Below, in pieces: positions 1-9,247 of a stretch of DNA of 64,000 bases (positions are counted from its first letter, which is position 1; every line of letters starts with the position of its first letter). A program made the translations under genes and the position numbers. Source of the DNA: Kocuria rosea subsp. polaris (lineage in GTDB: Bacteria > Actinomycetota > Actinomycetes > Actinomycetales > Micrococcaceae); NCBI RefSeq assembly GCF_001483755.1, contig NZ_LQBK01000002.1, positions 133,041-197,040 on the forward strand, written 5' to 3'. The notes under the pieces are model-generated. The model made no database searches. It was not told the origin of the DNA and was given only the letters and a program-made list of their open reading frames with translations.

Positions 1-446
1 GCGCGCAGGGACTCGGCGATGTAGGCGGCGGCCACGAGGCCCAGGGCGATCATGACCGTGACGTAGTGGTTGAAGCGGAAGCCGAAGGCCAGCGGGATGC
101 CGTAGCCGAAGGCGAGGAAGACCAGCAGGGCGGGCACGCCGCGGAAGAACTCGATGTAGAGCGTGGCCAGCCACCGGTAGGGCGCCACGGAGGAGAGCTT
201 CATGAGCGCGAGCACCACACCGCCGGTGAGGCCCACCACGAAGCCGAGGAACGTGTAGATGAGGGTGTTCTTCAGCGCCACGACGAGGATGCCGGGGAAC
301 TGCTGGGCCGCGATCGCCGGGTTGAACACCTTCTCGACCAGCAGCGGCCAGTCCGCGATCGCGATCAGCGCGAGGGCGAGGAGGATCAGGACGGCGTACT
401 GGACGCCGCGGGAGAGACGTGCTCTCTGGTGCATGGTCATGGCCAT
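1..446 (-). CDS. Amino-acid ABC transporter permease (partial, C-terminus outside window)
   Basis: This is an inner-membrane permease of the HisM/GlnP family, the channel subunit of a polar amino-acid ABC importer. The first ~148 residues are visible. They contain a hydrophobic N-terminal helix (VLILLALALIAIADW), then the stretch LKNTLIYTFLGFVVGL and the segment EFFRGVPALLVFLAFGYG, which is the typical FRGTP-like region of this family. The reading frame runs off the left edge, so roughly the last third is missing. Three in-frame ATGs lie at 446, 440 and 434 and no strong ribosome site chooses between them; I took the first. It lies 77 bp downstream of the binding-protein gene on the same strand, so the two probably form an operon. 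The ATPase gene would be expected beyond the window. Confidence 0.85.
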   Translation of the reverse strand, partial: MAMTMHQRARLSRGVQYAVLILLALALIAIADWPLLVEKVFNPAIAAQQFPGILVVALKNTLIYTFLGFVVGLTGGVVLALMKLSSVAPYRWLATLYIEFFRGVPALLVFLAFGYGIPLAFGFRFNHYVTVMIALGLVAAAYIAESLR

Positions 447-523
447 GGATGGGTCCGTTCTGGGTGGTACGGGTGGGACGGTGTCGGGGCCGGCGTCCCG
501 GGTGCGGGTCACCGGCCCCCGGG

Positions 524-1369
524 TCAGTTCTCCTGGACGGGGATCCACGTCTCGACGATCCGCTCGAGCGTGCCGTCCTCCTCGATGCGGTCCAGGGTGG
601 CGTCGACCGCCCGGAGCATCGCCTCGTCGCCCTCGGCCACGGCCACGCCGAGCTGGTCGTCGAGCTCCGCGGTCTCCTGGACCACGAAGTCCGGGTCGTC
701 CTGGGCGTGCTGGGCGATCGCGGTGACGTCGTCGAGCACCGCGTCCACGCTGCCGGTGCTGAGCCCGGTGAACAGCGTGGTGGCGTCCTCGAACTGGACG
801 GTGTTCAGGCCGAGTTCCCGCGCCTGCGTCTCGCCGACCGTGCCCTGCATGACCCCGACCCGCACCTGCTCCTCGCGGGCGGCGTCGATCGAGTCGACAC
901 CGTCCTCGCCGTCGGTCACGAGGCCGACCTCGTTGTCGTAGTAGGGGTCGGAGAAGTCCATCACCGTCTGCCGCTCCTCGGTGATGGACAGGGCGGAGAT
1001 CGCGACGTCGCACTGGTCGGTCTCGAGGGCCGCCCCGGACTGGATCGACTCGAAGGCGAGCGTGACGTTCTTCATCTCCACCCCGAGGTCCTTCGCGATC
1101 TCCCGGCCGAGGTCCATGTCGAGGCCGACCATCTCGCCGCTCTCCTCCATCTCGAACGGCGGGTAGTTGGACTCCGAGCACACGGTGAGGAACCCGGGCT
1201 CCACCAGGGCCACGGCCGAGGACGAGGTGGCCCCGGCGGTCTGCCCGCCGCCGTCCGCGGCGTCCCCGGAGGGGTTCTCGGACGTGCAGGCGGTCAGGGC
1301 CAGGGCGGCGACGGCGGACAGCGCCGCCAGGGCGTGCGCGCGGGACGGGCGGGTGGTCGGACGGGGCAT
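524..1369 (-). CDS. Polar amino-acid ABC transporter substrate-binding lipoprotein
   Basis: Extracytoplasmic solute receptor of the SBP_bac_3 family (glutamate/glutamine/arginine/cystine type), 281 residues. The N-terminus is a lipoprotein signal: basic start, hydrophobic core ALAALSAVAALALTAC with lipobox LTAC near residue 25, then a Gly/Ser/Asp-rich linker. The body has family hallmarks SNYPPFEM, GLDMDLGREIAK, CDVAISALSIT and MDFSDPYY. The ATG at 1369 is chosen because GGAGGA lies just upstream; the frame stays open further upstream but lacks a signal peptide there. It is the first gene of the importer operon. The ligand cannot be read from sequence; a small polar or acidic amino acid is most likely. 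Confidence 0.9.
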   Translation of the reverse strand: MPRPTTRPSRAHALAALSAVAALALTACTSENPSGDAADGGGQTAGATSSSAVALVEPGFLTVCSESNYPPFEMEESGEMVGLDMDLGREIAKDLGVEMKNVTLAFESIQSGAALETDQCDVAISALSITEERQTVMDFSDPYYDNEVGLVTDGEDGVDSIDAAREEQVRVGVMQGTVGETQARELGLNTVQFEDATTLFTGLSTGSVDAVLDDVTAIAQHAQDDPDFVVQETAELDDQLGVAVAEGDEAMLRAVDATLDRIEEDGTLERIVETWIPVQEN

Positions 1370-1493
1370 GCGGAGATCCTCCGGTGGGAGCAGTGGTCGT
1401 CGGCGCGGTCGGGCCGGGCACGGGGCCGGCCCTGCGGGGCGGTGGCCCCGACCGTGTTCGGGCACCAGGATACGGTGCGATCCCCGTGGCGGC

Positions 1494-2939
1494 TCAGCCG
1501 GCGGACAGGCCGGGGGCGGGCACGAGGCGCTCCGGCGCCCGCTGCCCCAGGGCCTGGAGCATGGGCCGCAGCTTCGCCCAGGTCTCGGCCAGCTCGGACT
1601 CGGGGTCGGAGGCGGCCACGATGCCGCAGCCCGCGTAGAGCCGCACGGTGCGCTCGTCCTCCTGCACCGCCCCGCGCAGGGCGATGCCCCAGTCCCCGTT
1701 GCCGGCCGCGTCGAGCCAGCCGACGGGGCCCGCGTACAGTCCCCGGTCCATCTGCTCCAGCTCCGGGATCGTGGCGGCGGCCACGGCCGTGGGCGTCCCG
1801 CAGACCGCGGCGGTGGGGTGGAGGGCCTCGGCGAGCTCGAGGGAGGACGGCGGGTCCCCGGCCGGGCCCGGCCGCAGCGCGGCGGTGACGTCCGAGGCCA
1901 GGTGCCACACGTTGGGCAGCTCGAGGATGAACGGCTCCGGGGAGGTCGTGACGGCGTCGGTGTAGGGGGCCAGCGACGCCTCGAGGGAGTCGATCGCGAA
2001 CCCGTGCTCGTGCTGCTGCTTCTCCGACTCCCCGAGCACCCGCGCGGCGTAGTCGTGCGGGTCCTCCCCGGGAGGCGCGGCGTCCCGGTCCAGGGTGCCC
2101 GCGAGCACGCGGGCGTGGGCGACGCCGTCCAGCACCCGCACCAGCATCTCGGGGGTGGCCCCCATCAGCCGGCCCGCGCCGGAGGGGTCCCCGCCGAGGC
2201 CCACGCAGTACGTCCAGCACTGCTCGTAGCGCCGGGCGAGGTCCCGGACCACGGCCACGGCGTCCAGCGGGGCGTCCGTGCGCGCCACGACGTCCCGGGC
2301 CAGGACGAGCTTGTCGATCCCGCCGGCGCGGATGCGCGCCACGCCCTCGCGCACCGCCTCCGTCCACTCGTGCTCGCCCAGCGTGCCCGGGGACAGCCGG
2401 ACCACGGCGGGGGCCGCGGGAGGATCGCCGGCGGCGGACGCCCGGCCGGGGACGGAGCCGGCGCGGCGCAGCCACGCGGCCGCGACGTCGTCGGTGCTCA
2501 GCGCGAACGGCGTCCCGGGGGCCACGGCCACCACGAGGCTCGCCCACGCGACGTCGCCCCGGCGCCCCACGAGCAGCTCCGGGACCACGAGCCCGGAGTC
2601 CACGGCGGAGCTGGTCGCGAACGTGAACGCCCCGAAGGCGGCGAGCCCGGTCCCGGGCACGCCCACCCGGTCCTCGACCACGGCGGCGGCGGCGACGTCG
2701 TCCCACCACACGCGCGCGGCCGTGAACCGGTCCGCGCCGCGCACCGTGTGCTCGGCGGCCCGGCCCCACGCCACCAGGCCGCGACCGTCCACCGTCCAGG
2801 TGAGCAGCTCCGGCCCCGCCAGCAGCTCCCGCAGGTCCGGCAGGGCCGCGGGGTCCGCGCCGAGCGCGTACAGCGGCACCGTGAGGGCGTGCAGCACGGG
2901 GACGGCGGCGGGATCGGCGGCGGGGTCGGTGGAGGACAT
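1494..2939 (-). CDS. menF: Isochorismate synthase (menaquinone biosynthesis)
   Basis: Converts chorismate to isochorismate, the first committed step of menaquinone synthesis. The 481-residue protein has the chorismate-binding fold in its C-terminal half: GTLDRD, GESEKQQHEH, PNVWHLASDV, HPTAAVCGTP and YAGPVGW, with the ESELAETWAKL helix near the end. The HPTAAVCGTP loop and conserved glutamates are typical of isochorismate synthases rather than anthranilate synthase. It is divergent from menG with ~120 bp between starts. A salicylate or siderophore EntC role is possible, but the neighbours argue for menaquinone. The start ATG sits 8 nt after a TAGACT box, so the mRNA may be leaderless. Confidence 0.9.
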   Translation of the reverse strand: MSSTDPAADPAAVPVLHALTVPLYALGADPAALPDLRELLAGPELLTWTVDGRGLVAWGRAAEHTVRGADRFTAARVWWDDVAAAAVVEDRVGVPGTGLAAFGAFTFATSSAVDSGLVVPELLVGRRGDVAWASLVVAVAPGTPFALSTDDVAAAWLRRAGSVPGRASAAGDPPAAPAVVRLSPGTLGEHEWTEAVREGVARIRAGGIDKLVLARDVVARTDAPLDAVAVVRDLARRYEQCWTYCVGLGGDPSGAGRLMGATPEMLVRVLDGVAHARVLAGTLDRDAAPPGEDPHDYAARVLGESEKQQHEHGFAIDSLEASLAPYTDAVTTSPEPFILELPNVWHLASDVTAALRPGPAGDPPSSLELAEALHPTAAVCGTPTAVAAATIPELEQMDRGLYAGPVGWLDAAGNGDWGIALRGAVQEDERTVRLYAGCGIVAASDPESELAETWAKLRPMLQALGQRAPERLVPAPGLSAG

Positions 2940-2947
2940 CGCCCACC

Positions 2948-2953
2948 AGTCTA
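2948..2953 (-). promoter_or_regulatory. -10 box of menF, leaderless type
   Basis: TAGACT read on the minus strand, followed by 8 nt and the menF ATG. The spacing places the transcription start at or next to the start codon, and no Shine-Dalgarno sequence fits between. Confidence 0.5.
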
Positions 2954-3050
2954 AGCCGCCCGCCGGACAGCCCCGGGCCCGGCGGGCGCGGGGCCGGCCC
3001 CGGAGGAGGGGCCGGCGGAGGGGCCGGGCGGGGGCGTCGGAGCGAGGTGC

Positions 3051-3056
3051 GACAAT
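3051..3056 (+). promoter_or_regulatory. -10 box of menG, leaderless type
   Basis: GACAAT followed by 6 nt and the GTG start of menG. The geometry fits a transcript that begins at the start codon. No purine-rich ribosome site lies in the intervening bases. Confidence 0.45.
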
Positions 3057-3062
3057 GACCGG

Positions 3063-3776
3063 GTGAACCGAGCAGACCTGTCCAAGCAGCCGCACGAAGT
3101 CTCCGCCATGTTCGACGACGTGGCGCCCCGCTACGACCTCGTCAACGACATCCTCTCGCTGGGGCGGACCCGCGGATGGCGCCGGGCCGTCGCGGAGGCC
3201 GTCGGCGCCGTCCCGGGGGAGCGGGTCCTCGACCTCGCCGCCGGGACGGGGACCTCGTCCGAGCCGTACGCGGACGCGGGCGTCGAGGTCGTGGCCGCGG
3301 ACCTCTCGCTCGGGATGCTCGAGGTGGGCCGCGCCCGCCGCCCCGACATCGAGTTCGTCCAGGCGGACGCCACGCGGCTGCCGTTCGCCGACGCCTCCTT
3401 CGACGCCGTGACCATCTCCTTCGGGCTGCGCAACATCCAGGACTTCCGCCGCGCGCTCGCCGAGATGCTGCGGGTCGTCCGCCCGGGCGGGCGGCTCGTG
3501 ATCGGCGAGTTCTCGACCCCCACGGCGGCCCCGCTGCGCACCGTCTACACGGAGTACCTGATGAAGGCGCTCCCCGGGATCGCCGCGCGCGCGGCCTCCA
3601 ACCCGGAGGCCTACCGCTACCTCGCCGAGTCCATCGCGGCGTGGCCGGATCAGGAGGACCTCGCCGCGGAGATCCTCGCGGCCGGCTGGACCGGGGTGCA
3701 GTACCGCAACCTCACCGGCGGCATCGTGGCCGTGCACCGGGCCGTCAGGCCCACCGCGGACGCCCCCGCCCGATGA
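3063..3776 (+). CDS. menG: Demethylmenaquinone methyltransferase
   Basis: SAM-dependent C-methylation of demethylmenaquinone, the last ring-modification step of menaquinone synthesis; UbiE/COQ5 family, 237 residues. The sequence opens with [22 protein letters not shown], the family N-terminal signature. It then shows SAM motif I ([10 protein letters not shown]), the second family signature [22 protein letters not shown], and the C-terminal [12 protein letters not shown]. The GTG at 3063 gives the usual length. Its TGA overlaps the ATG of the next gene (ATGA), so the two are translationally coupled. The neighbouring reductase and polyprenyl synthase reproduce the mycobacterial menG-menJ-grcC1 neighbourhood. 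Confidence 0.95.
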   Translation: MNRADLSKQPHEVSAMFDDVAPRYDLVNDILSLGRTRGWRRAVAEAVGAVPGERVLDLAAGTGTSSEPYADAGVEVVAADLSLGMLEVGRARRPDIEFVQADATRLPFADASFDAVTISFGLRNIQDFRRALAEMLRVVRPGGRLVIGEFSTPTAAPLRTVYTEYLMKALPGIAARAASNPEAYRYLAESIAAWPDQEDLAAEILAAGWTGVQYRNLTGGIVAVHRAVRPTADAPAR

Positions 3777-5068
3777 GGGCCCTCGTCCTCGGCGGCGGGC
3801 CGGCCGGCGCCACGGCCGGGTACTGGCTCGCGGCGCACGGCATCGAGGTCACCGTCCTGGAGAAGACCGCGTTCCCGCGGGAGAAGGTCTGCGGCGACGG
3901 GCTGACCCCGCGCGCCGTGCGCGAGATGCAGCTCATGGGCCTCCCGCACGGGCCCGAGCTCGGCTACGCCCGCAACCGGGGACTGCGGCTGGTGGCCCGC
4001 GAGCGCAGCGTCGAGGTGCCGTGGCCCGAGCTGAGCGACTTCCCGGCCTACGGGCTCGTGCGCACCCGGCTGGGCTTCGACGAGCAGCTGGCCGGGCACG
4101 CCCGCGGCGCGGGGGCCCGGGTGCTCGAGCGCCGGGCCGTGACCGGGGTGCTGCGCGACGGCTCCGGGCGCGTCGTCGGCGCCCGCGCCAACGTCCTCGA
4201 CGCCGCCGGGCGGCGCACCGGCGAGACCGAGGAGCACCGCGCCGACGTCGTGCTCGCCGCCGACGGCAACTCCTCCCGCACCGCGGTGTCCGCCGGGCTG
4301 CACAAGCGCGACGACCGGCCGATGGGGGTCGCGGTGCGCGCCTACTACGAGTCCCCGCGCTCGGACCTGGACTGGATGGAGGGCTGGCTCGAGCTCACCG
4401 ACGGCACCGACCCGGACCGGGCCCTGCTGCCCGGCTACGGCTGGGTCTTCGGCGTCGGCGACGGCACGGCCAACGTGGGCCTCGGGATCCTGGACAGCTC
4501 CCCGGCGTTCGGTGCCCTGGACTACCGGAAGGTGCTCGCCGACTGGACCGCCTCCATGCCCGCCGAGTGGACGTTCGACGACGAGCACCGCCGCGGGCGC
4601 GTGCTCGGCGCGGCCCTGCCGATGGCCTTCAACCGCACACCGCACCACGTGCCGGGGATGCTGCTGCTGGGCGACGCCGCGGGCCTCGTCTCCCCGTTCA
4701 ACGGGGAGGGCATCTCCAACGCCATGGAGTCCGCCCGCTACGCCGCCGAGCACGTCGTGGCGGCGGCGGCCGCCCACGGACCGGCCCAGCGCGAGCTCGT
4801 GCTCGCCGGCTACCCCGGCCGGGTGCGCCAGGAGTGGGGCGCCCACTTCACGCAGGGCCGGGTGCTGGCCCAGCTCATCGGCAGCCCCGCCGTGATGAAG
4901 GCCGCCGTGCGCACCGGCATGGCCGTGCCCGCGCTGATGCGCTTCGTGGTCCGGGTCATGACGGAGCTCTCCGACCGGCCCGCCGCCACGTGGGAGGACC
5001 GCGTGGTCGCCCTCCTCGACGCCCTCACGCCCGCGACCGGCAACACCCGCCCCCCGAAAACTCGCTAG
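3773..5068 (+). CDS. menJ: Geranylgeranyl-reductase family FAD oxidoreductase, probable menaquinone side-chain reductase (MenJ-like)
   Basis: A 431-residue flavoprotein of the GGR family. The ADP-binding motif [13 protein letters not shown] is at residues ~4-16, followed by the family signature [12 protein letters not shown] (~40-50) and the second FAD motif [26 protein letters not shown] (~300-325, split here by description: GDAAG then NGEGI). In mycobacteria the homologue MenJ reduces one isoprene unit of menaquinone. The assignment rests on family plus operon position, between menG (4-bp overlap) and a polyprenyl diphosphate synthase 11 bp downstream. Alternatives are reduction of another polyprenyl lipid such as a carotenoid precursor. 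Start is the ATG in the ATGA overlap. Confidence 0.8.
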   Translation: MRALVLGGGPAGATAGYWLAAHGIEVTVLEKTAFPREKVCGDGLTPRAVREMQLMGLPHGPELGYARNRGLRLVARERSVEVPWPELSDFPAYGLVRTRLGFDEQLAGHARGAGARVLERRAVTGVLRDGSGRVVGARANVLDAAGRRTGETEEHRADVVLAADGNSSRTAVSAGLHKRDDRPMGVAVRAYYESPRSDLDWMEGWLELTDGTDPDRALLPGYGWVFGVGDGTANVGLGILDSSPAFGALDYRKVLADWTASMPAEWTFDDEHRRGRVLGAALPMAFNRTPHHVPGMLLLGDAAGLVSPFNGEGISNAMESARYAAEHVVAAAAAHGPAQRELVLAGYPGRVRQEWGAHFTQGRVLAQLIGSPAVMKAAVRTGMAVPALMRFVVRVMTELSDRPAATWEDRVVALLDALTPATGNTRPPKTR

Positions 5069-5071
5069 AGT
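5066..5071 (+). promoter_or_regulatory. -10 box of polyprenyl synthase gene, leaderless type
   Basis: TAGAGT overlaps the TAG stop of the preceding reductase gene and is followed by 8 nt and a GTG start. An internal promoter would let the synthase be expressed separately from menG. Confidence 0.4.
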
Positions 5072-5079
5072 GGTGGACC

Positions 5080-6147
5080 GTGACTGAAACCTCCTCCTCG
5101 AGCGCCGACGGCCCCGCCACGGGCCTCGGCACCGATCAGGTGAGGCTGCCCGCCGGCTTCGACCTCATCGCGTCCGACGACCGGCTGGGCCCGGTCGTGC
5201 TGCGGTCGCTCGCCCGGATCGAGGAGCGGCTGGACGACGCGGTGCGCAGCGCCGACCACCTGGCCGACGTCACCTCCCGCCACCTGCTCCAGGCCGGCGG
5301 CAAGCGGGTGCGGCCCCTGCTGACCGTGCTGGCCGGGGAGATCGGCGGCGGCATCAACGACGCCGTGCTCGAGTCCGCGGCCGTGGTCGAGCTCACCCAC
5401 CTGGCCACCCTCTACCACGACGACGTCATGGACTCCGCGCCGCTGCGCCGCGGCGTCGCGACCGCCCAGACGGTGTGGGGCAACTCGGTGGCCATCCTCA
5501 CCGGCGACCTCATCTTCGCCCGCGCCTCGTCGATGGTCTCCGAGCTCGGCCAGCGCGCCCTCAGGATCCAGGCGGAGACGTTCGAGCGGCTCGTGCTCGG
5601 CCAGCTGCACGAGACGGTCGGCCCGCGCGAGGGGCAGGACCCGCTGGAGCACTACCTCGACGTCCTTGCGGGCAAGACCGGCTCGCTCATCGCGGCGTGC
5701 GGCCACTTCGGCACGGTCCTGGCCGGGGCCGAGCAGGAGGTCGTGGACGTCATGGTCGAGTACGGGGAGAAGGTCGGCATCGCCTTCCAGCTCGCCGACG
5801 ACGTGATCGACGTGACCGGCGAGGACGAGGTCTCCGGGAAGTCGCCCGGCACCGACCTCCGGGAGGGCGTGCCCACCCTGCCCGTGCTCATCCTGCGCCG
5901 GATGGCGGGGGAGGGCGACGCCGAGGCGGTGCGCGTCCTCGAGCACCTCGACTCCGACCTCACCTCGGACGAGGCCCTGGCCCGGGCCGTGGCCGCGGTC
6001 TCGGGCCACCGCGCCACCGAGGAGGCGTGGCGGATCGCCCGGCAGTGGGCCGACGAGGCCATCGCGTCGCTCGAGCCGCTGCCGGACACGGTGGCCAAGC
6101 GCGCGCTCGTGGCCTTCGCGCACGCCGTCGTCCACCGCGAGGCCTGA
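5080..6147 (+). CDS. Long-chain trans-polyprenyl diphosphate synthase
   Basis: Makes the all-trans isoprenoid chain attached to menaquinone by condensing isopentenyl diphosphate onto an allylic primer. The 355-residue protein has the lysine motif GGKRVRP (~73-79), the first Asp-rich motif DDVMD (114-118) with arginines RR soon after, the GKT loop, and the second Asp-rich motif DDVID with downstream KSPGTDLREG. Small residues just before the first motif suit a long product (around C40-C45) but do not prove it. The GTG at 5080 gives a 28-residue hydrophilic lead before the conserved fold. It is comparable to GrcC1 of mycobacteria, which also lies next to menJ. Confidence 0.9.
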   Translation: MTETSSSSADGPATGLGTDQVRLPAGFDLIASDDRLGPVVLRSLARIEERLDDAVRSADHLADVTSRHLLQAGGKRVRPLLTVLAGEIGGGINDAVLESAAVVELTHLATLYHDDVMDSAPLRRGVATAQTVWGNSVAILTGDLIFARASSMVSELGQRALRIQAETFERLVLGQLHETVGPREGQDPLEHYLDVLAGKTGSLIAACGHFGTVLAGAEQEVVDVMVEYGEKVGIAFQLADDVIDVTGEDEVSGKSPGTDLREGVPTLPVLILRRMAGEGDAEAVRVLEHLDSDLTSDEALARAVAAVSGHRATEEAWRIARQWADEAIASLEPLPDTVAKRALVAFAHAVVHREA

Positions 6148-6236
6148 GCCGGCCCGCCGTGCCGGATGTGGTTCCCGCGGTGCCACGGGCTAGCCTGTAG
6201 CCGTCCGCAGACCACTTCCCGCACCCGAGGACGACC

Positions 6237-8012
6237 ATGACCCCACAGTCCCCACTCGGCCGTGCCGCCGCGCCCCGCGAGGCGTTCTCCAGCCGCACGG
6301 TCTTCATCCTGGCCGCGATCGGCTCCGCCGTCGGCCTCGGCAACATCTGGCGCTTCCCCTACATCGCCTACGAGAACGGCGGCGGGGCGTTCCTGATCCC
6401 GTACCTCGTCGCGCTGCTCACGGCCGGGCTGCCGCTGCTGATGCTCGAGTACGGCATCGGGCACCGCTTCCGCGCCTCGGCCCCCCTGGCCTACCGCCGC
6501 CTGCACCCCAAGACCGAGTGGATCGGCTGGTGGCAGATGGGCATCAGCTTCGTGATCGCCGTCTACTACGCCGTCATCCTCGGCTGGGCGATGCTGTACA
6601 CCTACTTCTCGTTCGGCAAGGCCTGGGGCGACGACCCCGGCACCTTCTTCCTCTCGGAGGTCCTGCAGAGCTCCGAGGAGATCACCGTGGGCCTCGACTT
6701 CGTCCCGAACGTGCTGGCCGTGACCGCGGTCGCCTGGGTCGCGCTGCTCGTGGTGCTCCTGCTCGGCGTGCAGAAGGGCATCGGCCGGGTCAACCTCGTG
6801 CTGATCCCGCTGCTGGTGCTGATGTTCCTGACCATCGTGGTCATCGCCCTGACGCTGCCGGGCGCCGCCGACGGCCTCAACGCCTTCTTCACGCCGAACT
6901 GGGCGGCGCTCACCGACAGCGCCGTGTGGGTCGCCGCCTACGGGCAGATCTTCTTCTCGCTCTCGGTGGGCTTCGGCATCATGATCACCTACTCGTCCTA
7001 CCTCAAGCCGAAGACGAACCTCACCGGCTCGGGGCTCGTGGTCGGCTTCGGCAACTCCAGCTTCGAGATCCTCGCCGGCATCGGCGTCTTCGCGGCGTTG
7101 GGCTTCATGGCCGGGGTCTCCGGCGTGGGCGTGGACGAGGTCGCCACCTCGGGCATCGGCCTGGCGTTCATCGCGTTCCCCACGATCATCTCCCAGGCGC
7201 CGCTCGGCACGCTCCTCGGCGTGCTCTTCTTCGCGACCCTCACCTTCGCCGGCTTCACCTCGCTCGTGTCGATCGTCGAGGTGGTCGTGGCGGCCGCCCA
7301 GGACAAGCTCGGCCTGCGCCGGCGCACGGCCGTGCTGGCCGTCGTGGTGCCCATGGCGCTGATCTCCCTGTCCCTGTTCACCACCACCACGGGGCTGAAC
7401 CTGCTGGACGTCACGGACAACTTCGTTAACCAGTTCGGCATCGTCGCGGCGGCGCTGGTGTCGATCATGCTGCTCACGGCCGGCTTCTCCGCGCTGCCCA
7501 CGCTGCGGGACCACCTGAACTCGGTGTCCTCCTTCAAGCTGGGCCGCACCTGGATGGTGGTGGTCGGCGGGATCACCCCGATCATGCTGGGCTACATCCT
7601 CATCAACACGCTCACCACCACCCTGGCGGAGGGCTACGGCGGGATGCCCGCGTGGTTCGTCAACACGTTCGGCTGGGGCACGGCCCTCGCGATCGTCGTC
7701 GTCGCCCTGCTGCTCTCCCGGCTGCCGTGGCCGGCCGCGTCCGCGGCCTCGGACCTCAGCCCGTCCCCGGCCATCGTCGACGCGTCCGTGGACCGGCGCC
7801 GGCTGCAGGGCGGCCAGCCGCTCTCGCGCTGGTCGGACACCGCCCTGCGCACCCCGGCCCTCGACCAGGACTTCTCCTACCGGGCCCTCGCCGAGGGCAC
7901 GGCCGGGTCCCCGGGCCGGCACGCGGAGGTCCCCGCCGAGGGGGCCGGCCGGGCGCCCTGGAGCTCGGGCACCCCGTCCAGCACCACCGGATCCCAGGAG
8001 GACCCCCGATGA
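6237..8012 (+). CDS. metP: Sodium-dependent NSS-family symporter, MetP-like
   Basis: Na+-coupled amino-acid symporter of the neurotransmitter:sodium symporter (LeuT) family, 591 residues. TM1 carries the unwound-helix signature GSAVGLGNIWRFPY (~30-43) and then NGGGAFL and YLVALLTAGLPLL. About 12 hydrophobic segments follow. The last ~90 residues are a hydrophilic Pro/Ser/Gly-rich tail not expected to be membrane-embedded. The partner gene encodes a MetS-type small subunit with a 4-bp overlap. In Corynebacterium glutamicum MetP and MetS together take up methionine, which is the basis for the substrate suggestion. A TAGCCT -10 box at 6190-6195 gives a leader of ~40 nt, with GAGGA before the ATG. 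Confidence 0.85.
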   Translation: MTPQSPLGRAAAPREAFSSRTVFILAAIGSAVGLGNIWRFPYIAYENGGGAFLIPYLVALLTAGLPLLMLEYGIGHRFRASAPLAYRRLHPKTEWIGWWQMGISFVIAVYYAVILGWAMLYTYFSFGKAWGDDPGTFFLSEVLQSSEEITVGLDFVPNVLAVTAVAWVALLVVLLLGVQKGIGRVNLVLIPLLVLMFLTIVVIALTLPGAADGLNAFFTPNWAALTDSAVWVAAYGQIFFSLSVGFGIMITYSSYLKPKTNLTGSGLVVGFGNSSFEILAGIGVFAALGFMAGVSGVGVDEVATSGIGLAFIAFPTIISQAPLGTLLGVLFFATLTFAGFTSLVSIVEVVVAAAQDKLGLRRRTAVLAVVVPMALISLSLFTTTTGLNLLDVTDNFVNQFGIVAAALVSIMLLTAGFSALPTLRDHLNSVSSFKLGRTWMVVVGGITPIMLGYILINTLTTTLAEGYGGMPAWFVNTFGWGTALAIVVVALLLSRLPWPAASAASDLSPSPAIVDASVDRRRLQGGQPLSRWSDTALRTPALDQDFSYRALAEGTAGSPGRHAEVPAEGAGRAPWSSGTPSSTTGSQEDPR

Positions 8013-8158
8013 CCACTCCCGCCATCATCATGCTCGTCGTCGCCGTGTGCACGGTGTGGGGCGGCTTCATCGCCGCCGTGCTCCACCTCCGGCGCACTCC
8101 GGAGGTCGACGAGAACGATCAGGGCTTCGGCAGCGACGACTACGTCCGCACCACCTGA
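8009..8158 (+). CDS. metS: MetS-family small subunit of NSS transporter
   Basis: A 49-residue single-pass membrane protein. One hydrophobic helix (IIMLVVAVCTVWGGFIAAV, residues ~6-24) is followed by a short basic patch (HLRR) and an acidic tail ending YVRTT. Size, topology, the WGG pattern in the helix and coupling by an ATGA overlap to the symporter gene match the MetS small subunit required by MetP-type transporters. It ends 30 bp before a strong hairpin terminator. Confidence 0.85.
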   Translation: MTTPAIIMLVVAVCTVWGGFIAAVLHLRRTPEVDENDQGFGSDDYVRTT

Positions 8159-8187
8159 GTCGCGCCGGGTCCCCGGCACCGCACGCA

Positions 8188-8223
8188 GGAGGCCCCCGGC
8201 GCCGCACGGCGCCGGGGGCCTCC
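8188..8223 (+). terminator. Intrinsic terminator after metPS
   Basis: A perfect 16-bp stem (GGAGGCCCCCGGCGCC and its complement) around a GCAC loop. There is no U-tract, which is common in high-GC actinobacteria. It lies between convergent metS and rarD and could serve both strands. Confidence 0.8.
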
Positions 8224-8293
8224 CGCGTGCCCGGGCCGCGGCACCACCCGCGCGGCCCCCTGCGACGGCCCCGGCGACGGTCCGGCGCGGTGC

Positions 8294-9226
8294 TCAGGCG
8301 CGGCGGACCCGCGGGGCGCGCACCGCGTCCAGCACGAGCAGCAGCACCGCGAGCCACACGAAGCAGAAGCTGACCCAGCGCTCCACGGGCATCTGCTCGC
8401 CGAACACGAGCACGGCCAGCAGGAACTGCCCGATGGGCGCCACGTACTGGATCATGCCCACGGTGCTCAGCGGCAGGCGGGTCGCGGCGACCCCGAACAG
8501 GATCAGCGGGACGGCCGTGATCACGCCCGCGGACAGCATCAGCAGGAGGTGCCCCGTGCCCTCGGTGCCCAGCGTCAGCCCGCCGGCAGCCCCGAGCATC
8601 CCCACGACCAGCGCGGCCAGCGGGGTCAGCGCCAGCGTCTCGACGGTCAGGGTCACGATGGCGGGGTAGGACCCGCCCATCCGGTTCTTCACCAGGCCGT
8701 AGAAGCCGAAGGAGAAGGCCAGGCCCAGCGACAGCCACGGCACCCGCCCGTAGAAGACGGCCATGACCACGACCGCGACGAATCCGATGCCCACGGCCGT
8801 CCACTGCAGGGTCCGCATCCGCTCCCGCAGCACCACCACGCCGAGCAGGATGGCCACGAGCGGGTTGATGAAGTAGCCGAGGGACGCCTCCAGGGTGTTC
8901 CCGGTGGTCGTCGCGACCGTGTAGAGCAGCCAGTTGACCCCGATCAGGAGGCCGGCCACGGCCAGGGCCCCGAGGGTGCGCGGGGAGCGCAGCGCCCGGC
9001 CCAGCGGGGGCAGCTGACCGGTGAGCGCCAGCAGCAGCAGGCAGAAGGCCAGGGAGAACAGCACGCGCAGCGCGACGATCTCCACGGGCGTGGCCGGCTC
9101 CAGCGCCACGAAGTACAGCGGCAGCAGGCCCCAGACCCCGTAGGCGGCGAACCCGGACATCACCCCGGCCCGGGTCCTCGACTGCTCGTCGGGATCCGGG
9201 CCGGGCGCGGTGTTGTATGCGGTCAC
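8294..9226 (-). CDS. rarD: RarD-type EamA-family permease
   Basis: A 310-residue membrane protein of the drug/metabolite transporter superfamily, RarD branch. About ten hydrophobic helices begin with GFAAYGVWGLLPLYF (~24-38), the RarD N-terminal signature (G.YxxWGLxPxY). Further features are EIVALRVLFSLAF, NWLLYTVAT and GYFINPLVAILLGVVVLRERM. The transported substrate of this branch is unknown; the historical link is chloramphenicol sensitivity. The start is a GTG at 9226 with a TACCCT box 5 nt upstream, so it may be leaderless. Confidence 0.9.
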   Translation of the reverse strand: MTAYNTAPGPDPDEQSRTRAGVMSGFAAYGVWGLLPLYFVALEPATPVEIVALRVLFSLAFCLLLLALTGQLPPLGRALRSPRTLGALAVAGLLIGVNWLLYTVATTTGNTLEASLGYFINPLVAILLGVVVLRERMRTLQWTAVGIGFVAVVVMAVFYGRVPWLSLGLAFSFGFYGLVKNRMGGSYPAIVTLTVETLALTPLAALVVGMLGAAGGLTLGTEGTGHLLLMLSAGVITAVPLILFGVAATRLPLSTVGMIQYVAPIGQFLLAVLVFGEQMPVERWVSFCFVWLAVLLLVLDAVRAPRVRRA

Positions 9227-9247
9227 GCTCGAGGGTACCGCCGGGGC

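Noticed and set aside
6190-6236. SAM or methionine riboswitch upstream of metPS
   Set aside because: Predicted leader of ~40 nt is too short, and no SAM-riboswitch core was seen.
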